Shown piece after piece: positions 1-8,784 of a stretch of 64,000 nucleotides of DNA (positions are counted from its first letter, which is position 1; every line of letters begins with the position of its first letter). The stretch covers positions 9,329 through 73,328 of the forward strand of contig CAADUC010000108.1 of the NCBI GenBank assembly GCA_900752115.1. The letters are read 5' to 3'. The notes under the pieces were generated by a model, which saw nothing but the letters and a program-made list of their open reading frames with translations, made no database searches and was not told the origin of the DNA. A program made the translations under genes and the position numbers. The stretch comes from Clostridia bacterium. Its GTDB lineage: Bacteria > Bacillota > Clostridia > Oscillospirales > Acutalibacteraceae.

Positions 1-1315
1 CGCCCGTGACAATCGCGTCGTCGTCGATTGCCTCGCGGATGGCGCAGATAGCGGCCACCTGTGTCAGAGCGCTGCCCGTCAGGGCGATAAACTCCTCAAT
101 GGTAGCGGGATTTCTCGCCTTGACCAGCGGCTCGAAGTCCTTTCCCGTGTAGGCGTACTGCGCAAGAAAAGCCATTTCCTTCTCCCACGCGGCCTTCGCT
201 TCTGCAATCTCTGTCGTGTAGCCGGAACGGTAACCGGCTGCGCGCAGCCATTCGCCGAGGGCCAAAATGGAAGCCTTGGCATCGCCGACCGCTTTCACCG
301 CGTCGAGCTTATAGGCATGGAAGCGGGACAGATTGACGGAAATGATCTTTACGTCGGGGTTGCGGAACTGCGACTTGGAGCCTGTGGTAAAATCGCTCAT
401 GCGCGAACCCACGGCAAGAATGCAGTCAGCCTCCTGCGCGATGGTGTTCGCCGCAAGGTTTCCTGTGACGCCCACACCGCCGAGATTGTACGGCGAGCTG
501 GACGGGCAGGCAGATTTTCCGGCCTGCGTTTCCGCATACGGGATATGGAACTCGCGGCAAAACTCGTCAAGCGCCTGCCCCGCTACGGAGTATTTGACGC
601 CGCCGCCGCAGATCACAAGCGGCTTTTTGCTCGCAAGGAGCAGCTTTGCCGCATCATCCAGTTCCTCTTCCACCGGGATGGGCCGGGTAATGCGGTGGAT
701 ACGCTTTTCAAAGAAATAATCGGGATAATCATAGCTTTCGCCCTCCACGTCCTGCGGCAATGCAATGCAGACAGCGCCCGTCTCGGCGGGATCCGTCAGT
801 ACGCGCATGGCGTTGATCAGGGCCGTCATCAGCTGCTCGGGACGCGCAACGCGGTCCCAATACTTGCAGACCGGACGAAATGCGTCGTTCGTCGTGATGC
901 CAAGGCAGGAAGGCTGCTCGATCTGCTGCAGCACCGGATCCGGCTGGCGCGTCGAAAAGGCGTCGCCGGGGAAAAGCAGCAGCGGAATATTATTGACGGT
1001 CGCGCAGGCTGCCGCCGTCACCATGTTGGCCGCTCCGGGACCGATCGACGAGGCACAGGCAATGATCTTCTTTCTGTCGTTCTGCTTGGCGAATGCGGCG
1101 GCCACATGGGCCATCCCCTGCTCATTCTTACCCTGAAAGACCTTAAGGGAACCGGGGTTTTCATCCAATGCCTGCCCGAGGCCGCAAACGATCCCATGAC
1201 CGAAGACAGTGAAGATTCCCTCCACAAACTTCGTCTCCACACCGTCCATACGCACATACTGCTGATCGAGAAACTTCACGATCGCCTGGCCGACCGTCAT
1301 TCTGATGGTGCTCAT
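1..1315 (-). CDS. iolD: 3D-(3,5/4)-trihydroxycyclohexane-1,2-dione hydrolase IolD (partial)
   Basis: This thiamine-diphosphate enzyme opens the ring of trihydroxycyclohexanedione, a middle step of myo-inositol degradation in the cytoplasm. The minus-strand frame starts at an ATG at 1315 behind GGAGG and reads [20 protein letters not shown], which is typical of the IolD N-terminus. A frame stays open to the left edge for about 438 residues, so the C-terminal third (the family is about 640 residues) lies outside the window. The visible part covers the pyrimidine-binding domain (including [14 protein letters not shown]) and the central domain (GAGSRMSDF-like stretch). It lies 12 bases after iolC in the same operon. 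The long plus-strand open frame over this stretch is antisense shadow. Confidence 0.93.
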   Translation of the reverse strand, partial: MSTIRMTVGQAIVKFLDQQYVRMDGVETKFVEGIFTVFGHGIVCGLGQALDENPGSLKVFQGKNEQGMAHVAAAFAKQNDRKKIIACASSIGPGAANMVTAAACATVNNIPLLLFPGDAFSTRQPDPVLQQIEQPSCLGITTNDAFRPVCKYWDRVARPEQLMTALINAMRVLTDPAETGAVCIALPQDVEGESYDYPDYFFEKRIHRITRPIPVEEELDDAAKLLLASKKPLVICGGGVKYSVAGQALDEFCREFHIPYAETQAGKSACPSSSPYNLGGVGVTGNLAANTIAQEADCILAVGSRMSDFTTGSKSQFRNPDVKIISVNLSRFHAYKLDAVKAVGDAKASILALGEWLRAAGYRSGYTTEIAEAKAAWEKEMAFLAQYAYTGKDFEPLVKARNPATIEEFIALTGSALTQVAAICAIREAIDDDAIVTG

Positions 1316-1327
1316 GCCTTTTCCTCC

Positions 1328-2341
1328 CTATGCTCTGGCGACAAGCTCGCCGTATTGCGCCTTGCACTCTGCGATAAAGCTGCGGATTTTCTCCACTGTC
1401 GGCATATCCGGGCTGCATCCGTGACTGGCCACCAGCAGCGAAGCCGAAGCGCTGCCGAACTCGAGACAGTCGATGAGGTCCCAGCCCTCGAGGACGCCAT
1501 ACAGGAAAGCGGAGGCATACCCGTCGCCGCCGCCGAAAGATTTGAGTGCCTTGATCGGGAAGGGACGGATGCGGTAGCTGCCATCCGCCGTATAGGCGGT
1601 AGAGCCCTCCTTGCCGTGCTTGATCACAACAATCTTCGCATTCTGGCTCTGCCAGTAAGCGGCGGACTCTTCGTCCGTCATGCCGGGACGAATCAGGCCC
1701 TCGGCCAAATCGTACTCTTCACGGGATCCAAGGATAATATCCGCCTCCCGGGCAGCCATCGCGTAGTAGAGATTCAGCTCCGTCTGATTTTTCCAATTAT
1801 AGGCCCGGTAATCAATATCAAACACAACAGGCGTATTGGTGCGCCGTGCGAGGAAGATCGCCTTGAGCGCCGCCTCGCGGGAGGGACTCTGTGCGAGCGC
1901 CGTCCCGGAAATCAGGAGCGCCTTTGCGTTTTTGATGTATTCCTCGTCAATGTCATCCGGCTCAAGCGAGAGATCGGCAATTTGGTTGCGGTACATGAGG
2001 ATACTGCTTTCGTTCTCATTCAGAATCTCCGTAAATGTAAGGCCGAGCTTCTCGCCATTCGTACAGCGGCGGATCCGCGAGCAGTCCACCCCCTCCGCCC
2101 CGAAAACGTCGAGCACGAAGTCGCCAAAGCGGTCGTCAGAAATTCGGCAGAAAAAGCCGCACTTTTTCCCCAGGCGCGAGAGGCCTACCGCAATGTTCGC
2201 AGGCGAACCGCCGAGATACTTCTTAAAGGTTGTGCTCTCTGCGAGCGTCTGAAAATAGTCAACCGGGTTCAGGTCAATGGCCGCGCGGCCCAGCAGGACC
2301 ATGTCAAACGGCCGGGATGCGTCAAACTGGATCGTTTTCAT
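1328..2341 (-). CDS. iolC: 5-dehydro-2-deoxygluconokinase IolC
   Basis: This PfkB-family sugar kinase phosphorylates 5-dehydro-2-deoxy-D-gluconate with ATP in inositol catabolism. The 337-residue product starts MKTIQFDASRPFDMVLLGRA, has the PfkB N-terminal glycine signature (KKYLGGSPANIAVGLSRLG) near residues 40-60 and the C-terminal catalytic signature with a GGGDGYASAF core. In that core the Asp is the expected base. Length fits the single-domain IolC form; the family also has longer fusions to an aldolase-like domain. The start overlaps the iolJ stop by four bases (ATGA), which implies translational coupling, and iolD follows directly. Confidence 0.93.
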   Translation of the reverse strand: MKTIQFDASRPFDMVLLGRAAIDLNPVDYFQTLAESTTFKKYLGGSPANIAVGLSRLGKKCGFFCRISDDRFGDFVLDVFGAEGVDCSRIRRCTNGEKLGLTFTEILNENESSILMYRNQIADLSLEPDDIDEEYIKNAKALLISGTALAQSPSREAALKAIFLARRTNTPVVFDIDYRAYNWKNQTELNLYYAMAAREADIILGSREEYDLAEGLIRPGMTDEESAAYWQSQNAKIVVIKHGKEGSTAYTADGSYRIRPFPIKALKSFGGGDGYASAFLYGVLEGWDLIDCLEFGSASASLLVASHGCSPDMPTVEKIRSFIAECKAQYGELVARA

Positions 2342-3201
2342 GCGCTTTCCTCCTCCCCAAGGGGCTCCAGATTGAAAATGTGAATATGGCGCTTTACATT
2401 CTCATAGACCCCCTGCGCCATGGCGGCGCTCAGGTCAAAGTATCCGGGGGTTCCGTTTTTATCGGCAGCGCAGCGGACCGCTGCACGGGCTAACGCGTCA
2501 AAACTGGCGGTGGCAATGTTGATCTTACGGATACCGGTGCGGGCGCAGCGCTGAAAATCGGCCGGGGTAATCCCTGTGCCGCCGTGCAGAACCAGCGGCG
2601 TTGGCACCCTCCGCGCGATCTCATTGAGCACATCGAAGCGCAGCTGGGGAGCCGCCCGGTAATTGCCGTGCGCGTTGCCAATCGCGACGGCAAGAGCATC
2701 CACACCCGTCTCTCGGCAAAAACGTTCCGCCTCCTGCGGATCGGTGCAGACACAGCCGTTCTGCTCTGAACCGTCTTCGCTGCCGCCCACGCGGCCGAGT
2801 TCCGCTTCCACGTCTGCTCCGTACCTCCGCGCCAGCTCGACAATCTCGCCCGTGCGGGCGATGTTTTCCGTAAGAGGAAGCTTTGAACCGTCAAACATGA
2901 CGGAGGTAAATCCCAGTTCAAGCGCCTCGCGAATGGTCGGGAGCGTAAGGCCGTGATCCAAATGAACAGCCACCGGCACTTTGGCCGCGCGGGCCGCACC
3001 AAGCATCATGGGACCGAGAAGCGCAAGCGGAGAATACGGCAAACGCACCTCAGCAACCTGCAGAATCACCGGCGTATCCGTCTCCTCCGCGGCACGGATG
3101 GCGCCCAGCACCATCTCAAGATTTCCGACACTGAAGGAGCCGACAGCACGGCTGCTTGGGGCTGCCGCGGCGAAAAGCTCGCTCATTTTACAAAGCGGCA
3201 T
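2338..3201 (-). CDS. iolJ: Class II aldolase IolJ, 6-phospho-5-dehydro-2-deoxy-D-gluconate aldolase
   Basis: This is a zinc-dependent class II fructose-bisphosphate aldolase family member. In an iol operon it is expected to split 6-phospho-5-dehydro-2-deoxygluconate into dihydroxyacetone phosphate and malonate semialdehyde. The family zinc site is visible in VPVAVHLDHGLTLPTIREAL and later in PLVLHGGTGI. I chose the ATG at 3201 (MPLCKMSELF) behind GAGGGTGA rather than an upstream ATG at 3246, which lies over the predicted promoter. The product is then 287 residues, normal for the family. It is the first gene of the operon seen here. Substrate assignment comes from context; sequence alone would also allow FBP or tagatose-bisphosphate aldolase. 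Confidence 0.85.
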   Translation of the reverse strand: MPLCKMSELFAAAAPSSRAVGSFSVGNLEMVLGAIRAAEETDTPVILQVAEVRLPYSPLALLGPMMLGAARAAKVPVAVHLDHGLTLPTIREALELGFTSVMFDGSKLPLTENIARTGEIVELARRYGADVEAELGRVGGSEDGSEQNGCVCTDPQEAERFCRETGVDALAVAIGNAHGNYRAAPQLRFDVLNEIARRVPTPLVLHGGTGITPADFQRCARTGIRKINIATASFDALARAAVRCAADKNGTPGYFDLSAAMAQGVYENVKRHIHIFNLEPLGEEESA

Positions 3202-3236
3202 GATCTCACCCTCTTTGTTGGTTAAGTTATGAGTAG

Positions 3237-3265
3237 ATAATAGCACAGTTAATCATTTTCCGCAA
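3237..3265 (-). promoter_or_regulatory. Predicted sigma-A promoter of the iol operon
   Basis: Reading the minus strand, TTGCGG and TATTAT are separated by 17 bases, about 35 bases before the iolJ start. The -10 box matches five of six consensus bases and the -35 three of six, so it is a moderate prediction. It lies just downstream of the terminator of the preceding gene, as expected for an independent unit. Confidence 0.5.
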
Positions 3266-3284
3266 GCACATTTCGTTAATTTTT

Positions 3285-3336
3285 CAAAAAAATAATGGCC
3301 TGTCGTTCCATTTCTGTGAATGAAACGACAGACCAT
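3285..3336 (-). terminator. Intrinsic terminator after the phosphoribosyltransferase-like gene
   Basis: An 18-base stem with one mismatch and one G-U pair and a six-base loop lies at 3295-3336. On the minus strand it is followed by a run of seven T. It isolates the upstream gene from the iol operon. Confidence 0.85.
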
Positions 3337-3349
3337 GAAAAACTGTCTG

Positions 3350-3991
3350 TTAGATTTTGGAGTAACCGTAGCTGTTGACGATCGCGTCGATCTTCTTTTT
3401 CTCGCGGCAGTCAGGGCACTCCTCGAAAGGATACGTGCGGTAGTTCGGAATGTCGTCCTGCGTAAAGATCGCGTCCACGCGAATTCCCTGCTTTTCCGAA
3501 ATGGCACTGAACAGAGCGGCAATACCAACCACGTTTCCGCCGTAGTATTTAATGCACTCAAGAGATCGGTTAATCGTCTTGCCCGTGGTTGCGGAAGCAA
3601 CCAGCAGCAGGACACGCTTTCCCCACACCATCGGCTGGATGTTGTCGCGGAAAATAATCTGGCCGTTCGGATGGAACTCCGGCGTAATCACGCAGATATC
3701 GCTCTTCTCGTTCATTCCATGCAGGGAGGATTTGCTCAGAGCGTCAGCAAGGAAGCCGCCGATAATCTCGCAGCCGTCCATGCAGATGATGGTATCAATG
3801 CTGGTGTTGTGCTCGTAGAACTGAGCGATCGTCTCTCCGGCCTGCTTGGCAATCATACTGCGGTATTTGATTCCCGTCATATCTATATAATAATTGATGT
3901 GAGAATGGTTCGTCGCAAAATGGCCGGGAATAACGCTCAGGGTAATGTTTTTATTTCTGCTGCAAGGGATTTTCATGCTTCTGCTTTCCAT
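3350..3991 (-). CDS. Phosphoribosyltransferase-like protein (orotate PRTase family fold)
   Basis: The 213-residue protein resembles small orotate phosphoribosyltransferase-type proteins of Clostridia. The region VLLLVASATTGKTI (about residues 127-140) sits where type I PRTases bind PRPP, but the usual acidic pair before the TTGKT loop is replaced by Val-Ala. A CPDC motif near residue 193 could bind metal. The ATG at 3991 follows AAAGGG with an eight-base gap. The gene stands alone between its own promoter and terminator, and no pyrimidine biosynthesis gene is adjacent. Databases would probably name it PyrE; I treat the enzymatic activity as unproven. Confidence 0.7.
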   Translation of the reverse strand: MESRSMKIPCSRNKNITLSVIPGHFATNHSHINYYIDMTGIKYRSMIAKQAGETIAQFYEHNTSIDTIICMDGCEIIGGFLADALSKSSLHGMNEKSDICVITPEFHPNGQIIFRDNIQPMVWGKRVLLLVASATTGKTINRSLECIKYYGGNVVGIAALFSAISEKQGIRVDAIFTQDDIPNYRTYPFEECPDCREKKKIDAIVNSYGYSKI

Positions 3992-4036
3992 GGGATCAGC
4001 CCTTTCGAAATAATATGGGTGCTGGTTTCTTGTTCT

Positions 4037-4064
4037 ATTATAGCATTATTATCTAAAAAATCAA
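4037..4064 (-). promoter_or_regulatory. Predicted promoter of the phosphoribosyltransferase-like gene
   Basis: On the minus strand TTGATT and a perfect TATAAT are separated by 16 bases. The -10 lies about 45 bases before the gene start, and the surrounding DNA is AT-rich compared with the window. Confidence 0.65.
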
Positions 4065-4209
4065 GAATGAATCCTACAAAATCTAAGAAAGAAACACAAG
4101 GTTTTCCACAAAAAAGAGTGCTAACGAAACGAGCAGCCCCCATAAAGCACTCTGTTCTTCAAATCCAGGACAGAATTTTTCCCTTTTCAGACAGTTGTTT
4201 TTATCTTTC

Positions 4210-4239
4210 TTGACACCTGCAAGATCCCCATGCTATCAT
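4210..4239 (+). promoter_or_regulatory. Predicted promoter of the membrane-protein gene
   Basis: A perfect TTGACA at 4210-4215 is followed after 18 bases by TATCAT (five of six). The -10 covers the first possible ATG (4238) of the next gene, so translation probably begins further downstream, at 4265 or 4280. Confidence 0.65.
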
Positions 4240-5020
4240 GAAGTGGATCAAACCGAATGAGGAAATGGGGCTTGTACCTATGCTGACACGCTTTTATCAC
4301 CGCTATCCAAAGGCCTGTGCCATTGTGGGCAGCGCTGTGCTGTTTGTGCTTCTCATCCTCTATTTTCTCGCGTTTTTCACTCCGGGCGTTATTCTGTATT
4401 CCTATGGAGAAACCGTATTTCTCGCGCGGCAAAGCGACGGGACGTTTGAAGGCCGCAATCAATATGCCGCATACCGGCTGGAAAAAACAGCCGGCGACGA
4501 GGAAACCACAATCCGTTTCTTCGTCGCCGATACGCCAAAAGAATACCGCGTTATAAGCCGTGAGGACGGCGCCCATGTCGAGATATACGAGGACGGCTCG
4601 CTCGCATTCGAGGGCATCGCCCATCAATCGGGCGACAGTTTTTTCCTCCAAACCGAGAGCGGAACACTGGAGGACGGGACATGGGATTCCCTTGGAAGCA
4701 TAGAAATCATCGCGTCAGGCGACCAACCGGACCTGGAAGACCTGTATCCTTCCCTGACAACCGTTTACCGCTGGGCTGTGTCAGACAGCACGCAAATCCG
4801 CGGATTCTGGCCCGGGCTGCTTGGAGTCGCCGTCTGCACCGTTTTTCTCGGGCTGGATATCGCCTTTCCGGATCTGTTCTTCCGCTGGCGGCACGGTCTG
4901 TTTGTGGACGGAGGAGAGCCAAGTGACCTGTACCGAACCATGCAGAAACTGGGGCGCGGCCTTACCGTTCTCTTTATTGCTGCGTTTCTCGTTCTTGGTC
5001 TCTGCGGTAAATTTCTGTGA
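4238..5020 (+). CDS. Membrane protein of unknown function
   Basis: I do not recognise this 260-residue protein. Hydrophobic segments lie near residues 27-50, 185-205 and 235-257. Between the first and second is a soluble, acidic domain of about 120 residues rich in beta-type sequence (VISREDGAHVEIYEDGSLAF), probably outside the membrane. The layout is one N-terminal helix, an outer domain and two C-terminal helices. The start is uncertain: the longest frame begins at 4238 without a ribosome site and inside the predicted promoter. ATG codons at 4265 (directly behind GAGGAA) and 4280 (MLTRFYHRYP) are better candidates. It is monocistronic and ends before a bidirectional terminator. Confidence 0.7.
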   Translation: MKWIKPNEEMGLVPMLTRFYHRYPKACAIVGSAVLFVLLILYFLAFFTPGVILYSYGETVFLARQSDGTFEGRNQYAAYRLEKTAGDEETTIRFFVADTPKEYRVISREDGAHVEIYEDGSLAFEGIAHQSGDSFFLQTESGTLEDGTWDSLGSIEIIASGDQPDLEDLYPSLTTVYRWAVSDSTQIRGFWPGLLGVAVCTVFLGLDIAFPDLFFRWRHGLFVDGGEPSDLYRTMQKLGRGLTVLFIAAFLVLGLCGKFL

Positions 5021-5433
5021 ACGTTTTCCCCAGAGGTAGTGCGGATTTCCGGTGGGAAGCGGATCCGCACCAGGCTCCGTTCCCGTTTTGGCCGGCGCCT
5101 TCCTGTGTGCCGCCGGCACACGGCACCCGGAGCGGCAGCGAAGCCTCAGGATCAGTCTGGTGACGCTCGAAATCAAAAAAGATATCCATAACAAAAAAAC
5201 AGACCGAAGACGGCCGCGCGAGCGCGGTCCTCCGGTCTGTTTTTTGTTAGCTGCGAATGCTTTTGTCCGGCCGCCGAAAGCACGCGGCAAAAAATCCCCA
5301 GAACAGTTCTGATTCCGTTTCTCAGGGCGTCAGAAAAAATTTCCGGCGATCGGCTTATCCTTCCCCCTGCACTCAGCCTTCGGCAAGTGTGTTTATGATC
5401 TGCGGCAGCCCAGCCGCCGTACTCACCCCGCGC
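5021..5433. other. Intergenic region between convergent genes
   Basis: Apart from the strong hairpin at 5192-5246 I see no gene. The part from 5360 to 5460 contains two imperfect copies of a CTCAGCCT-GCGGCAAG motif, the second overlapping the transpeptidase stop codon. Short open frames here have no ribosome site and look random. Confidence 0.5.
5192..5246. terminator. Bidirectional intrinsic terminator
   Basis: AAAAAACAGACCG pairs with CGGTCTGTTTTTT around an inner GC-rich stem. A-rich and T-rich flanks on both sides allow it to end the plus-strand membrane-protein transcript and the minus-strand transpeptidase transcript. Confidence 0.88.
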
Positions 5434-6810
5434 TCAGCCTGCGGCAAGGCTGCTGAGCACGGCACTCGCGACGCTGCCCGCGGAACCAATGCCGGAGCTT
5501 CCTTCCTCCACCGCTACGGCGAACGCATAGGGCGTGGACGGATTCGCGGAAAAACCGATCATCCAGCCGGTCGGTTCCTTCCCCTGTCCCACCTCAGCGG
5601 TTCCGGTCTTGGCACAGACCTCCATTCCGCTCGGGAACATGTTATCGCCGTAATAAGACGAGACATTGTATCGCAGATACGTCTGAAGACGCGAGGCCGT
5701 CGAGGCAGAAAGCATCTGACTTCCCTGTACGGCGGAACCCGTCTGCGTAACCAGGCCAAAGCTTGTCGTTACGCTGTCTACAAAGTACGGCATTACAGGC
5801 GTACCACCGTTCGCCACAGCGCCCATCAGGATGGCCATATGCATCGGATTGGCAAGATCGGTATACTGGCCGATGCCGCTCCAGGCTAACTCGTCGTCAG
5901 ACGCACCCTTCACCTGATAAGAACTCTTCGCCGTATTGACGCCGTCAAAGGAGAAGCTCCGGTTAAAACCAAGCTGCTCCGCCATGGCGGTCATTTTTTC
6001 CTCACCGAGCTCCACGGCAAGCTCACCGAAAACGACATTGCAGGAATGAGCCAGCGCCGTCTTGAAATCCATTTGACCGTGTGTTCCGGTACAGTTGATC
6101 TGATTGCCGTTGATGATGGTGCTGCCGCTGCACGTAAACGTCCGGCTGTCAAGATCCGGGATGTTCTCAATCGCGGCAGCCGTCGTTACAATCTTGAAAA
6201 TCGAACCGGGCGTATAGGTGGAGGAAATCACGTTGTTCAGATATACGCCCTCATACTTCCCCGTTTCATCCGTATCAAGGTCGTCCGGCGGCGCACCGGG
6301 ATCGAAGCCGGGCGAACTGACCTCACACAAAATCTCCCCCGTCTTGTAATTATACACCACGACCGCGCCTTTTTTCCCGCTGAGCGCTTCATAGGCTGTC
6401 CGGCAAACGTCGGCGTCGACCGTGAGTGTAACGTCGCTTCCGTTGGTCTCTCCAAAGGGAGAAACCAAACCGGTTATCAGATTATAGCCGGAGAGCTCCG
6501 CACGATACAGATACTGCGTCGAGGTCGCAATATAGCCGCGAGTGTCTCCCACCACATGCAGGAGAGCCAGGCGGACGCTCTTGTCGTCGTGATAAACACG
6601 GCCTGTTTCGTCACTGTACGCAACAACCGTACCGTCACGATCCAGCACCCGTCCGGAGAGGCTGTCTCCCTGTGTGATATGCTTGTTGAAGGATTGGATG
6701 GCCCAGTCTCCGCCGTTGTTGGCATATTCCACGAGAAAGAACAGCATGCCTCCCGCAAAAGCCAGCGTGAGCAGGATCAGAATGAGCGACCGCGTTCCCG
6801 TTGTTTTCAT
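5434..6810 (-). CDS. Class B penicillin-binding protein (peptidoglycan transpeptidase)
   Basis: This membrane-anchored D,D-transpeptidase cross-links peptidoglycan outside the cell. It has one N-terminal membrane helix (about residues 8-27) and then the PBP domain. The catalytic motifs are intact: SIFK at 203-206, SCN at 256-258 and KTG at 401-403. At 458 residues it is short for a class B PBP and lacks a long N-terminal pedestal, which resembles the PbpA group that pairs with RodA/FtsW in Actinobacteria. It starts seven bases after the FHA-SEDS gene, with its ribosome site inside that gene's end. The pair probably works as a polymerase and cross-linker. Cell division, elongation or spore cortex roles are all possible. 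Confidence 0.9.
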   Translation of the reverse strand: MKTTGTRSLILILLTLAFAGGMLFFLVEYANNGGDWAIQSFNKHITQGDSLSGRVLDRDGTVVAYSDETGRVYHDDKSVRLALLHVVGDTRGYIATSTQYLYRAELSGYNLITGLVSPFGETNGSDVTLTVDADVCRTAYEALSGKKGAVVVYNYKTGEILCEVSSPGFDPGAPPDDLDTDETGKYEGVYLNNVISSTYTPGSIFKIVTTAAAIENIPDLDSRTFTCSGSTIINGNQINCTGTHGQMDFKTALAHSCNVVFGELAVELGEEKMTAMAEQLGFNRSFSFDGVNTAKSSYQVKGASDDELAWSGIGQYTDLANPMHMAILMGAVANGGTPVMPYFVDSVTTSFGLVTQTGSAVQGSQMLSASTASRLQTYLRYNVSSYYGDNMFPSGMEVCAKTGTAEVGQGKEPTGWMIGFSANPSTPYAFAVAVEEGSSGIGSAGSVASAVLSSLAAG

Positions 6811-6816
6811 CCGCCG

Positions 6817-8565
6817 TCACCTCCGTTTCTGTTTCCTGCGCCGGGCCGCATAAGTCCGCTCGTCGCCCGCCTTGATGAACGCCAGCATTCCCCAAACGGA
6901 AACCATGCTCGATCCTCCCGCGCTGACAAAGGGGAGCGTCACGCCCGTCAGCGGCAGAACATCCACAACGCCGAATACATTCAGACAGGCCTGGAACAGG
7001 AGCAGTCCCGCCGCGGAGCATGCGGCGATGGAGTAGAAGGTGGAGCGGCTGCGCGTCGCGTCGGAACGGGCGCACAGGACAAGCATGGCAATCGCGCACA
7101 CCACCACAACAGCCATCACCATGCCCAGCTCCTCCCAGAGCATGCCGAACACAAGATCGCTGTCCGCAGCAAAAACGGGATTCGCGCTCCGTCCGCCGCC
7201 AAGCTTGCCGTTGCCGATCCCCATACCGAACAATCCGCCGCTTGCGCCGTACGAGAGCACGCGCACCTGCTGATACCCCTGGCTTTCATTCACATAGTCC
7301 CATACATGCCGCCAGCCCTGAAAACGGCTCAGAACATAGGGACGGAATTTCAAAATCAGGAATGCGCCAAACACAGCGGCGGCAATGGCCAGAACAATGG
7401 TCCGAATGCTGCCGGAACGCATAAAGGAAATAAACAGAAAGGTCACAAAAAACACACAGGCTGTGCCGAAATCCTTCATAAGAAACAAACTCAAAAGACA
7501 GACGCCCGTGAACACAAGAAATCCCGTCAGATTCTGCTTCGTCTGCAGGCGATCCAGCGTCGCCGCGCCGACAAAAACAAAGGCAACCTTGATGAATTCA
7601 GAAGGCTGCACGGAAACCGGACCGATTCGGATCCAGTTTCCCGCTCCGTGTACCGCGGTTGCAAAGACAAGATTCACGGCAAAGAGAAGAATGGCCGCGC
7701 CGCCAATCCACGGACGGAACTTCGTGACACGATCGAGATCCCCCATAAACCAGATCAGAAAAACAAAGAGAAGAATTCCCATCAGCATCGTCAGAAGCTG
7801 CATATAGACGTTGCTCATGGTGGAGTCCACGATGGCCCACATGCCGGGAGCCTCCTGCCCCTCACCAAGCTCTCCACGCATGCCGGACAGAAGCATGATC
7901 CCTGTCCCGGCCAGGAGAAAGGCAATCGTCTCCAACTCAAAGCTGACGTGGTCCAGCCCTTTCATTGAGTAGAGATACAGCCCCCACTCCATCACCGGGA
8001 TCGCCAGAAACGGCATCACAGGCAGAAAGGAAAACTCTCCCCCGCCGAAACAGGCCTGCAGGAGGAGAAAGAACTGAATCACACTGACGGTAACAAGCAG
8101 GCCAAACGGCGAAGCCGCATGGCGCACCCGCCGCTGCTGCTGCGGAAGCCTTGCCTCGCTTGTCCGCTTGAGCATCAGCGAAGTAGAGCCCAGCGTGATC
8201 ACGTCCCCGGGAGAAACGGCGGACTGATGAATCAGCCTCCCGTTAACGCGCGTACCGGCCTTGGAATCCGTATCCGTTACAAACCAGCCGCTCTCACGCC
8301 GCATCAGCACGGCATGATCCCGGCTTGCCGTCGGGTCCGAAAGGACCACATCGCAGCTGCGGCTGCGGCCGATGGAATTTTCCCAGTACAGAACGGGAAC
8401 CGTCTCCTTGGTGACGGTGTTCTGCAGGACAATGACAGGTTCCTCGCGCCGCCTTCCCGCTTTGATGGAATGAAACGCACGCACGAGAACATAAATGGAG
8501 AGCAGAGGGATCAGAATCCGCAGCACATAGAGCAGGGAATCCTGAAAAGATTGCCACTCCGGCAT
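6817..8565 (-). CDS. FHA domain-SEDS (FtsW/RodA) fusion, peptidoglycan glycosyltransferase
   Basis: The 582-residue protein begins with a membrane helix (about 10-30). A forkhead-associated domain follows, with its phosphothreonine-binding marks: GRS at 66-68, SRDH at 81-84 and NG at 108-109. The rest is a SEDS polymerase with about ten helices. SEDS signatures are clear: GAGNWIRIGPVSVQPSEF, KDFGTA with the expected catalytic Asp, and PLTGVTLPFVSAGGSS. It should polymerise lipid II outside the membrane while the FHA domain senses a phosphoprotein in the cytoplasm. The start is supported by AGGAGGTGA eight bases upstream. The partner transpeptidase follows directly. The serine/threonine kinase that would feed the FHA domain is not in the window. 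Confidence 0.9.
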   Translation of the reverse strand: MPEWQSFQDSLLYVLRILIPLLSIYVLVRAFHSIKAGRRREEPVIVLQNTVTKETVPVLYWENSIGRSRSCDVVLSDPTASRDHAVLMRRESGWFVTDTDSKAGTRVNGRLIHQSAVSPGDVITLGSTSLMLKRTSEARLPQQQRRVRHAASPFGLLVTVSVIQFFLLLQACFGGGEFSFLPVMPFLAIPVMEWGLYLYSMKGLDHVSFELETIAFLLAGTGIMLLSGMRGELGEGQEAPGMWAIVDSTMSNVYMQLLTMLMGILLFVFLIWFMGDLDRVTKFRPWIGGAAILLFAVNLVFATAVHGAGNWIRIGPVSVQPSEFIKVAFVFVGAATLDRLQTKQNLTGFLVFTGVCLLSLFLMKDFGTACVFFVTFLFISFMRSGSIRTIVLAIAAAVFGAFLILKFRPYVLSRFQGWRHVWDYVNESQGYQQVRVLSYGASGGLFGMGIGNGKLGGGRSANPVFAADSDLVFGMLWEELGMVMAVVVVCAIAMLVLCARSDATRSRSTFYSIAACSAAGLLLFQACLNVFGVVDVLPLTGVTLPFVSAGGSSMVSVWGMLAFIKAGDERTYAARRRKQKRR

Positions 8566-8784
8566 CGCGGAGTCACCTCCTATCAGTCAAATCGCGGCAG
8601 AGCTGCCGCACTGCAATCGAAAAAGCCGCCCGGCACGGCGGCAGAGATATTTTGCCGCAAGATCGAACAGCCGCCCCGGCATAACCACCGCATGGGGACG
8701 TCTGCAGGCCGACGGACAGTACATGTGAGCACATCCAACGCCGCGGGAACAGGAAAAGATACTGCGCCCCCAACAAACGACGCC

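Noticed and set aside
317-2383. A 688-codon plus-strand open frame
   Set aside because: It lies antisense to iolD and iolC, has no ribosome site and a low-complexity basic composition. It is a by-product of GC-rich codon use on the other strand.
4118-4126. GAGTGCTAA, identical to one half of a CIRCE element
   Set aside because: The matching left half is absent at the required nine-base distance, so it is not an HrcA site.
6046-7968. A 640-codon plus-strand open frame
   Set aside because: It is antisense to the transpeptidase and FHA-SEDS genes and rich in Arg, His and Gln, as expected from shadow translation.
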